NCBI GenBank assembly: GCA_000934455.1
Contig: KN882651.1
Location: 202,974 to 254,067, forward strand
DNA: 51,094 bases
From: Apostichopus parvimensis
Taxonomy: Eukaryota; Echinodermata; Holothuroidea; Aspidochirotida; Stichopodidae
Direction: 5' to 3'
In this document: positions 1-9,175 of the stretch, one piece after another
Layout of the letters: each line of letters begins with the position of its first letter
How positions within the stretch are numbered: the stretch's first letter is position 1
Notes under the pieces: model-generated
What the model was told of the DNA's origin: nothing
Database searches by the model: none
Seen by the model: the letters and a program-made list of their open reading frames with translations, nothing else
Made by a program: the position numbers and the translations under genes

Positions 1-2211
1 AACCATGCTGATGTAGGAGTTCCAAAGGCCAAATGTGTGCTTGACATTGCCGGCTTCAACAAACTGCCTGTACGATACATCAAACTCTTCGAACTGGTCA
101 CTATTTACAAGTGCGGCGTACACTTGCGGCTCTGCAAAAGATGCCTGCAAGTCTGTCATAAGTTTTATAGTCATATCAGCTTCTCTGTCAGGAAGTGTGT
201 CAATATAGGCATCTAGTCGCATCCATGGTAATGCCTCAGCCAGTAGCTTGTGCGCACGCACAGCTCTGTTGTAATGCTTGCCATTTATCACCCCATTAAT
301 TGATCTAACTGCAACTGTCTCAGACTCAATCAGAATGTCCTGTAATCCAGCATCACGAAATCGTTTACCTAGATGCACCCAATGTATGACATCGCAGTGT
401 GGAAGGCTCCAAGGCGCACAACAAGTCTCTTCATGAACTCTGCGTTTTCCCAACGAATAATTTGCACTTTTGAATAAATTGCCTGGTCCACAACAATGAC
501 AATAGTTTGTAGATTAAGCTGGTCAGCTATATTGACACTTCTTTGCAAAATGGTCAAAACTGTATTCATCTCTGTGGGACTTGCGTCGATTACTGGCAGA
601 TAGCCTATCACGGACCTTGGTGGAACCTCAATCAGGGACTGCAGTTGATTGTATCCGGTCCATGCAGGTAGATTTCCTTCCATTTGAAATTTGGTGATGT
701 TGTACGCTAAATCTAACTTCATTGGATTCTGGATTATCTGAAGGGCTGTCGTCATCTTCAACGAAACTTCTGCGGCAAATGGTTTCGGGCCTCCCTTCTT
801 TCCACCATAGTATGTTGCAATATTCATAGGAGGGGGTTGCATGGATCGCTCTCTTGTCCTCTTTGCTGACTTTTGAGGTACTCTATCTGGAGCAGCTTTC
901 TTGGTAGGACATGGTCGTTGAATAACTATACCATTAGTATTATGGGTTGTACCTCTCCCAGATAGAGTCTCCTCACCAAAGTCGTTATTGTCCCAAACGA
1001 GAGTTGTGTGTACTTCTGGGAGAATATTTGATGGTAGAGCATCATCACCTCGTCTCATCTCTTTATTGGCAATTGATGTGTCATGGTTCAGTGCAACAGA
1101 ATTTGACACACAGTAGCCAAATCCGTTCAACAAGCCTATCAACTGAGCTGAGCCTGAAAGATGTCTGACAGTCATAGCAAGTGACAAATGTTTTGGCATC
1201 TGCTTTTTCCCTTTGGAGGTAAGGTAGATAATGTCTTGCGCGATTGTCAGAAGACGTTTGTGAGCTGTTGGAGGAACTTCTACAAATTGATTGCAGTGAG
1301 GCTCATCTGATGCACCTACTGTCCAAGCAAGGAAGTTATACAAACTAAAAGGGACGATGGACTCTGCAGCTTTAATTGTTAGGTCTTCAGATGTTGGAGG
1401 CCATGGCATAGTTGACTTGATGTTATCAATGTCATTCCTCAGAGCTAATGCTGCCATATAGCTCTCACTTAGGGTTCTCTGCTCATTTATTTCAATATAC
1501 AAAATATTAGCCTCGTCATCTGTTGTTCCGTCCGTGCCACTAGTTGTGATGCTAACTGTTTCTCTAAGAATCTGTTTATCCTCCACAAGAATTTCCGTTG
1601 AAATGTCATTCACATAAACAATATATCCCTGACTACGCATGGCTGGTTTCATGAAACATAGCTGTGGAAATCTTTTCATCAAACGCTTTCTCAAATTCCA
1701 TGTCTTGTATATTCCCACCTCGATGTCATGGGTTTCTTTCACTTGTTTGATGAAGAGATCCTTAAGTTGTGTCAGTCTAAAGATGGCTTTCTTCTCTATA
1801 ATTTGACGATCGATGACTGATGTGCAGAAAATTTCAAATGCCTCGGAATACCTTGTATCAATCTTTTCACTAACCCGAGGCGCTGTGATTTATCTTGTGT
1901 AGTCCGGTAGCATGTATTATGGTACTTGACCTCAATCGCCACACAATCTTTGTCTCTAAGCTGCAGTAGAAGCGCCTCATTTCTGCTGTCTTCCGCAGCT
2001 TTCTTCAGGTTGTTGGCCTCTATAGTCGAACACTGGACTAAGTTTTCCTTTTGCGGGTGGTACGGCATGTTGTGTATTTAATATTTATCTCTTTGACAGA
2101 GTACACATATGTTTGGTAGTACATTTTCTGACCTACTTTGCACAGACTTTGTGCTTGATCCAATGCTAGAGCGTAAGGTCCTCCTCTTCACAGGTGAGGG
2201 GTAACCGGATG
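1..2211 (-). pseudogene. Exon 2 of the decayed family member, truncated by the window edge
   Basis: It begins after the acceptor ttttcag at about 2218-2212. The early part holds a CxxC (NICVLCQ) and, about 60 residues on, YHNTCYR. TAA at 2078-2080 interrupts the two in the same frame. After a frame break near 1904 the coding resumes as DYTR, TAA (1890-1892), then YSEAFEIF, VIDRQIIEKKAIFRL and the long open part. Past the stop at 369-371 the reading continues in another frame with GKRFRDAGLQDILIESE, so the protein extends beyond the window start. Confidence 0.6.
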
Positions 2212-2289
2212 CTGAAAATTGGAAAGAGACAATTAGGGATAAATACTGTACAAGGGTATCCAGTAAAAAAATTGGATTTAAAACAGATG

Positions 2290-2347
2290 ATGACGTCATC
2301 GCAGAGGCTGAGCGGACCGAGGTCTGCTGCCTCTGTGATGACGTCAT
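2290..2347. repeat. 19-bp inverted repeat containing TGACGTCA in both arms
   Basis: The left arm (2290-2308) and right arm (2329-2347) pair over 19 bp with one mismatch, around a 20-base loop. Each arm contains the palindromic octamer TGACGTCA, the CRE/ATF core. It sits in the intron of the decayed gene, 79 bases upstream of the acceptor on the minus strand. It could be a small foldback insertion; binding by a CREB/ATF factor is only a possibility from the motif. Confidence 0.6.
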
Positions 2348-2638
2348 GAGAGGTCATAAATCTCATCTGTGACTGGCTAAACACATTTTTATCCCCATTC
2401 ATAAATACTACCCAAATATGTGCCTAAACAGGAAGTATTTATTGCACTTTGCAAAGATCAATAAACCATTTAGCAATGAAGTATCAGTTGACACACACTG
2501 TACAGTGAACACAACAAACATGTTTTAGGTGTTTTAAGAATATTTTCAGCTAACAATCATACCTCAGATAGATCTCCATACCAACCAGATTGACAAATGA
2601 AATATATTGATAAATGTAACACCACCATGGATACTTAC

Positions 2639-3000
2639 CAATATTTGTAACACTTGTACTAGCTGCTGGCATATTAAATCCCTTCTCAAGGCTGCTTTTA
2701 GCTCTGGTAATCCGTTGTTTATCAGTGAATCGCTGATAGCAAATGGTATGGAAACCTAGGCCTTGTGGAATTGGTATAGGCCTAACGATGCCCTCGAATC
2801 TACCGTGGCTAGCTATGAAATCATTGGCTATTTTAGCTTGATTGCCTTTCAATTTCTCCCACTGTGGTACATAATCCAAGAAACGACACCAGGTTTAATC
2901 GCAAAATATATTTACTTTTGTCGATTTTGGTGGGAAAATGCACATAACACATATTTTCTTCACTCGCCAAAGACTCGTCTACTTCACTCGATGCGGCCAT
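2639..3000 (-). pseudogene. Exon 1 of the decayed family member
   Basis: The ATG (plus-strand cat at 2998-3000) opens MAASSEVDESLASEEN. The frame changes by one base near 2885, after which WEKLKGNQAKIANDF and GFHTICYQRFTDKQRITRA are readable. The exon ends at a strong donor (G|GTAAGTAT). The last codon is split after its first base, matching the acceptor at 2212-2213. The one-base slip means the start codon no longer reads into the rest. Confidence 0.6.
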
Positions 3001-4366
3001 TTTGCACAACAAATAAACTAGGCAATCGTTCGTCTTAGACCTCTTCTGGTTGGTCCGTAAACCAATTCTAGACAGCAATTCACGTACATCCTACCTGATT
3101 GGCTTATTCACATTGTTGTGTGATTTTAATTATTTTACTTAAAATGCTAATTAATGTGCACGAATATCTCTTGTGAAAACTAACTGAAGAATTCTCATAA
3201 TTTTCTTATCACTATATTTCCTTTTCACGTCCACCCTTTTCCTGTACTACGAAAAAGCATTTAAATCTTGGACAGCAGTGGGCCTACTGTTGACTGGCTG
3301 ACAACCAAACTGCCTCTCTCTCCTAAAACACCTTGGAGGAAGCACCTTAACCACAGGGTAACAACATGTGACCCTCTTAACCCCTCTCATTGGCTATACA
3401 CACCATAGCTACCAAGAGTAACACTTAGAACCAATCAGGGCTAATTACACAAGACTAAATCTACATACCAATGCTTACACTATAACTGAAACAACTAAGA
3501 CAAAGCATCCTTTTCTAAGAAAAGAAAGGAGTAAGGAAGATGTTTACTGCAACCAGCAGCTTTGGCAGAACAAAGAAAGTACTGTTGCCACTGTCTCACT
3601 ACTAATTATACAGGGGAATGTGAGCACAGGATGTGGAAGAGTATAGGCATAGCCATTACATAACCACTTGGATGGGGGAGAAGAAGAAGAAATAGAGCTA
3701 TTTACATTAAGAAGTTGTCCCTTAACTTGGGGTTTTAGTCATGTAGCCAACTGAAATGCGTTATCTGCTCCATGTTCCGTCCTGGGAGGGCTTGGGACGT
3801 ACATGACCTTTACTTTAAATGCCGTACTATCACCAGAAGGGATCTGTGTCTGGTCTGCATCCAGTTAATCCCCAGGGCTGGAAAACCTTGCGAACCTTCC
3901 GAACCAGGATCGCGGAAATCCCAAGTGCTCGCGGGAAATCCAGCCTGGCTGAATAAAAAAATTAAATGGTCCCGTATGTGTTCATCAACTTTGTCTCCAA
4001 ACTCACATAGAACTGCTTGTTGTCAAAGTTTGTTTATAAAATTCTCAATACTGTCTTGTCCTTATTCTATTTGTCTGAAACAGTTTATCTCATAGGGAAC
4101 ATTGGTCTCAGTATGAAAATATTTGCTTAGTGTCTCTTTTGCCTTGTATACATTCGCTGCAGGGTCTGTGTTTTCATTTTCAATTCTGCCATCCTCTCCG
4201 ACTTAACTATAATAAATATCCTGTCCATCAGTTCACGCACAGTTCAGTAATTAAGCTCTCCTTTGAGTTGTATCATTTATTCCTTTCCCACAACATACAG
4301 TTCGAAACTTTTAACCATTTGCTCCATCCACTTAACGTTGCAGTATGTGGGTCAAACGGTTTCAAC

Positions 4367-4682
4367 GATGATAAGCCTACATCATCTATAGCCATCGTTC
4401 AATAGTATTATAATTTTCAGTAACAAATAACTAGGTATTCTCACATATATATGTACTATCATTAAGTTTTCAAATATTAACTTCTGTGTATACTACGTAT
4501 TTGACCTTGTGTATGTCCTAAGATACTCAAGATGATAAGCCTACATCATCTATAGCCATCGTTCAATAGTATTATAATTTTCAGTAACAAATAACTAGGT
4601 ATTCTCACATATATATGTACTATCATTAAGTTCACAAATATTAACTTCTGTGTATACTTTGTGTATGTCCTAAGATACTCAA
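4367..4682. repeat. Two-copy tandem duplication, 164-bp unit
   Basis: The unit 4367-4530 is repeated at 4531-4682. The first 100 or so bases, starting GATGATAAGCCTACATC, are identical. The second copy differs after ATTAAGTT and lacks about 11 bases near its end, while the closing CCTAAGATACTCAA is shared. The near identity indicates a recent local duplication. Confidence 0.9.
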
Positions 4683-5446
4683 GTGCTTTAGTGTATACGG
4701 CAAAACAATACAGCGGTCTGTTCAAATTAAATCTAACAACTTTAACACGGCTTTATCAGTACGAATTTTGGTATCTGCGTCGCCAAACTATGTTGTGTGC
4801 GCTGTCCGGATCTTGTCAATTAATAATAGTAATAAAAAAGTGTAGGTTTCAGTAGATATATTTAGATGATATTCGTTGACTGCCAAGCTTGTACGTTCTG
4901 TTCCCAGTTTCTTAACTGACATATATATGACCTTTATACATAAGCTTCTGGTATGAGGTGGTATATAAGTAAGTTTTAAGAATAGACACTACAAAAGTTA
5001 TGTCCGATTTAGTTCCTTCTTGGTATGGTGATGTAACAAATTACATCATAGGTACATGTTTTATGCAATAGCAATTTTTATTTTTATCTCAATAATATTC
5101 ATCATGGTTGGGGCTTATTGGAAAATTGTCAAAAATAGCTTGTAAACATGGTATCTCAATAACCACAAGTTGAATCAAAGCCATGCTTGGTTGATACATG
5201 CCCCATGATTGAAATTGGTAGAGGTCAAAAAATTTCAAAGTCAGAGAACCTTTTAAACATCATAACTCAACATAAATATAGCTGAAATAAACCTATCAAT
5301 TTTCCGAAACTAACATTTTCTTTTGGTGAACCTAGTTTGGTCAGAATCAGTTCAGTTAAATTTTGTAAAGGGGATCTATAAGTCTTCAACAAAACATAGT
5401 CAACCAGGAAATTAAATCAACTTCACTGAAAGTTGATATACATAGT

Positions 5447-5632
5447 ATTGCTTTAAACACACTCACCACAGGCCCATATAAGTTTCACTCTCTGAGCATC
5501 AAGGGGTCAGCAGGTTATCTTGAATGGTGGAAAAAAATTCTTAAGGGGTCAACATGTTATCTCAATTGGTCTCAAAATTTGCCCTTTGTTTTATACCAGG
5601 TCTGAAAATATTTGAGGTGTGTTTAAGCAATG
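5447..5632. repeat. Short foldback element with imperfect inverted arms
   Basis: The arm ATTGCTTTAAACACACTC (5447-5464) is the imperfect reverse complement of GAGGTGTGTTTAAGCAAT (5614-5632, one base missing relative to the left arm). The 150-base interior is non-coding and contains two similar GGGGTCA-(A/G)CA-(G/T)GTTATCT segments. Consistent with a small MITE; no target-site duplication was identified. Confidence 0.5.
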
Positions 5633-7228
5633 TCAGTTGAGCACTCAGTTATTTATAACAATTATTAAAGGGATTTGCATGTTCAAAATAGAAAATAGAA
5701 AATTTGCTTTTATTCATACACTGTATGTATAAATATTTCACATAGGAATTGGAATAAAAACCTCTAAACTGTAAAATCCTTACCAGTGGTTGATATCCAC
5801 AAAGGAGTGATACACAACAGCGGAATTCTCTGATCTTTTCTGGTTCTCACTTAATTGTCAGACAATTTTAAGTCACTTGCTCTACAATAGTCACATACTT
5901 ATGTAAGAATATTAAGCAATTGTATGGCAAGAAAACACAAAGCCTACTGGCTTTCTGGTTATGCTATGTGATTAAATAGCCTTTGTAAACATGCTAACTG
6001 ATTCCTGGTACCTTCCTTTATATGTTGCTGGCTGCATTAGTCAATAATAATCCTCTTCATTTTTTGTGCACAAGTTCAACAATATTACCATGTAAGGCTT
6101 ACCACACTGAAGAAATTTAGGCATTAGAACCACTAACAGTTTTGTCTTCTGGATTTTGTATACTGCTTACATTGTCAATTTCAATTTCTTTATAAATTAC
6201 AAATTTATAAATGGGACACATTATAATGATACACAAAAGATGTAAAATGTACAATCATGAAAGCATGAACAAATCAGAAATAAGATGGAGGATTAGTTTG
6301 TTTTGTTTTTTTTTAGAATGAAAGGAATTAAAAGGATTAAAAAATCATAACAGAGATTTTAAGTACCCATTTTGAATATAAATGGCTGCTCTGTAGATAA
6401 ATGAGTTCTTTCAAAGCGTAATTCTAAAAGTTGACAAGATAGTAGGATTTCGTAGATTGTACTTGTTTGTTCTATTGGACAGAGAGATCAACTCGGAGTG
6501 AAGTGGGTGTACGTATTTCAGTATTGTTGCTCATCAATACACGTATTATGTCAACTACTTAGCTGATTTAATCTTTATATGATTGAGTACTTAACATCAT
6601 AGAAGATTGTTAACTTGGGATGTTCACATTTTATAAATAATATTTCAGATTATTATTATAATTATTCTTTGTTAATGACATAGATTACAGGGTTACTCTG
6701 TGACACCTGGAAGTGATGATATACTGCCACAGCTGCCTTACGATTCCATTTATTACTCAAATTGTTAACTGACTTTCATAAGTAAGGAAATGACACACTG
6801 TGGCAAGATTTCCTGCTCAGTTGTAAAACACAATGTTTCAAAAACTATAATCAAACAGTGACCAGAGGAAAGCAACTCCTCAGTACATTATTTGATTTCT
6901 TTGTTGTAAGTTTTATTGACTTTCGAATGCATCATTTTATAGAATAATGCCTACCAAAGTTGCTTTACAACTGAGCTTTTCTCTGGTACATTCGTGCATG
7001 ATTCTTTGTTATGATATAAATACCTTTACTTCCACAATAATCTGAATATAAATTGCCTGCTTTTATTCATAATTTGGAAATTTTATATTATTATTTGCTC
7101 CCCATTAAATAAAGGTGACACTGAATTTGTGCTGTATGCGTTTCTATCAACACCTTTTTGTATTAGTTTGGAAAATGTAATTCACATACAAAGTTCCTTT
7201 CAAACTTGTTGCTTGTTTGTATCTACAG

Positions 7229-7393
7229 TTGACCAGATATACCATCTTGCATGTCCAGCATCACCTCCTCACTACATGTATAACCCCATCAAAACCATCA
7301 AGACTAGTTCCATAGGAACTCTCAACATGCTTGGTCTAGCCAGAAGGGTTAAGGCTCGATTGCTTCTAGCGTCAACATCAGAAGTCTATGGAG
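7229..7393 (+). CDS. UXS1: Isolated internal exon of UDP-glucuronate decarboxylase (UDP-xylose synthase)
   Basis: The 165-bp exon encodes [20 protein letters not shown], then [20 protein letters not shown] and [12 protein letters not shown]. This matches the short-chain dehydrogenase fold of UXS1, which converts UDP-glucuronate to UDP-xylose with bound NAD+ in the Golgi/ER lumen; UDP-xylose primes glycosaminoglycan synthesis. The segment includes the conserved STSEVYG strand with the catalytic Ser/Thr and Glu. The YxxxK motif lies in the next exon and is not seen. Boundaries are clean: acceptor ctacag (7223-7228), donor G|GTAAGG (gt at 7394), both phase 1. No other UXS1 exon is recognisable in the window. 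It could be one exon of a gene with very long introns, an exon displaced by misassembly, or a duplicated fragment. Confidence 0.85.
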
Positions 7394-7616
7394 GTAAGGC
7401 GGGCTAGAAAGTTTTTTTTTCTTCAAAGAGCACTAAAACTTTGCTTTTAAAGGCATAGACACTGAGTTGGCATTCTGTAATGTCTATTTTGTTGAATGTT
7501 ACCACTGCCATGTGGCTATTTCAGAAAAGAGGCCCTCACTTAAAGTTTTTTGAAATGTCTACTATAATCAGTGGGGTGAAGGCCATCAAAGTGAGCTTTT
7601 GTGAAATAACTTTCTG

Positions 7617-8078
7617 TTAAAGGGATACTGCAGTGAGTGAAGTTTGATTGCTTATAAGAAAACTAAAGAAAAAGTATTTCATCTTCAGGTCAAAACCACA
7701 TCCATATAACATTCGTATAGTCAAGATAAGATTATATCCAATTTGTTCACAATTTGTGAATGCATATTGCAACGGTAGAGTGAGTTTGTCATCTTCGTCC
7801 ATTTGAGCCATAATATGTGCATATGAGCCATATACATAATTGTTAAAAAGTGTTACCTGATTTATCCACAGAACAAAAATAATATATATCTACAAAATGA
7901 GGTATTTAGATGAAATTCTTAGTGCTAAAAGCTTTCACAGCTAAACAAGCATTCAACATATATCACTATCAGACTGCTGTAATAGGAAAGTCAAGTATTT
8001 GAAATCAATAAACATTGTGGACAATTTTTCCCATTAAGATAAAGTGTTATATTGTTTGACAACAGAATATCCCTTTAA
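7617..8078. mobile_element. TTAA-flanked non-coding inverted-repeat element (MITE, piggyBac-like target)
   Basis: TTAA occurs at 7617-7620 and 8075-8078, directly outside inverted ends AGGGATACTGCAG (7621-7633) and the complement of CAGAATATCCCT (8063-8074). The first seven bases, AGGGATA, are identical and the next six are mostly related. The 454-base interior has no protein. A TTAA duplication is the hallmark of piggyBac-type insertion; with such short ends the superfamily is only an inference. Confidence 0.55.
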
Positions 8079-9175
8079 TATCACCCAAGTCCTGTAAGAA
8101 GAAAAGCTAATTGAATATATCTGCTATTGATGTTAATGGTCACATTCTTAAGCTTTTAAGTAGACCAAGAAGTGTAGTAAGCGAAGCAATGAATAAAGTT
8201 AGTATGCTTGTTTCCACACTGTTTAGTAGTTTATATCAAATCTACATTACATCAGATGAGGATTTTGTTTTGTTTTTATTACTTAAAACATGTGCCTTAG
8301 TCCACTAAAATAGGAGTTATTGTAAGGATGTAAGGATGTAAAAGTGTCATAAAAAGCAATGAGGTTGTTATCCAGAATATAAGTAAATCATGAAGAAAAT
8401 TGGGTATTGGAAAGACATGATGAACTAGATTCAAATCAGTTTACCTTTGGGATTACAAATCTGTGCACTACCAACTGTGCTATACTGATGTAAGTGCCCT
8501 ACTAACCTTTACTTTCCTTTGACAATTTTGAGCAGTGATTAAAACAAGATATATTGCAAATATACCAACAAAACAAGAGAGAATTTCTGTGGAAAGGGAA
8601 ATTGATGATTGAGTAATTTCAGCTTTATGGAATAGTTATACTTCAACAATACCTCATGAGTTCTGTTTGATATTGTAAATCAGAAGAGCTACTGTACTAA
8701 AAGAGATACCTTTTAGGCTTTGTTCCATGTAAGCTCTATATCTCACCAACCAGCTAAACTTTTGCACTCAGGAAATAAATCCTCTTGACCACCTTCCTCT
8801 TCTGTGGAAAAGATGAGGGTACGATACTTTCTCCTTTTTTCCCACCTTTATTGTCTGAATCATAGTTTTCATTAAACAGTACACATAACTGCATACAGTA
8901 TTTCACATATCGTTACAAACGAATTACACACTTGTCTTGTACAGTCTTAACAGTTTTAGTAATTAAAATTTCTGTTGATACTCTTATATAAATCGATGTG
9001 TGTGCTTCCATACAAGTCATTTTAACAGCTCTCAATCAAAACTTAAAGAACATCAGACAATAACCAAGCTACCCAATGGATCATAATGTAGCCTATGCAA
9101 AGAGACATGTCATTTCAATGGCTCAGTTAGAGCTTAATTCTTAATTAAATAACATCGTACAATTACCAAATGCTT

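Larger units (their letters stand above)
1..3000 (-). pseudogene. Decayed two-exon gene of an uncharacterised invertebrate protein family
   Basis: Read on the minus strand, exon 1 runs from the ATG at 3000 to 2639 and exon 2 from 2211 past the window edge. The intron has GT (2638-2637) and AG (2213-2212), and the phases agree (G|CA gives Ala). Exon 1 encodes a segment ending GFHTICYQRFTDKQR. Exon 2 starts ASGYPSPVKRRTLRSS and carries ICVLCQRDKY followed by KYHNTCYR, so a CxxC...HxxxC metal-binding pattern is plausible. A 1.5-kb open stretch (1889 to 369) follows, with TLVWDNNDFGEETLSGRGTT near its middle. Breaks: a frame change near 2885, TAA at 2078-2080, a frame change near 1904, TAA at 1890-1892, and a 2-base frame change near 370 after which similar coding continues to position 1. 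I recall similar multi-copy hypothetical proteins in corals, molluscs and echinoderms, but know no function. A transposon origin is possible. This copy is almost certainly not functional as one protein. Confidence 0.7.
3001..7228. other. Non-coding region without a recognisable gene
   Basis: I find no convincing coding exon on either strand between the decayed gene and the UXS1 exon. In particular, none of the upstream UXS1 exons (the glycine-rich NAD-binding GGAGFVGSH segment) is visible. The stretch holds a tandem duplication (4367-4682), a foldback (5447-5632) and a C/G-richer island near 3860-3945. The rest is AT-rich, unremarkable DNA. It may be intron of UXS1 or intergenic. Confidence 0.5.

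Noticed and set aside
369-1742. A 457-codon open frame read as a complete gene
   Set aside because: It opens only at a GTG inside a longer homologous reading frame, and related coding lies on both sides in other frames; it is the surviving part of a broken gene.
2763-3038. Plus-strand open frame
   Set aside because: Antisense to exon 1 of the decayed family member.
3840-3960. Possible tRNA or other structured RNA in the GC-richer island
   Set aside because: No cloverleaf or box A/box B pair could be made to fit.
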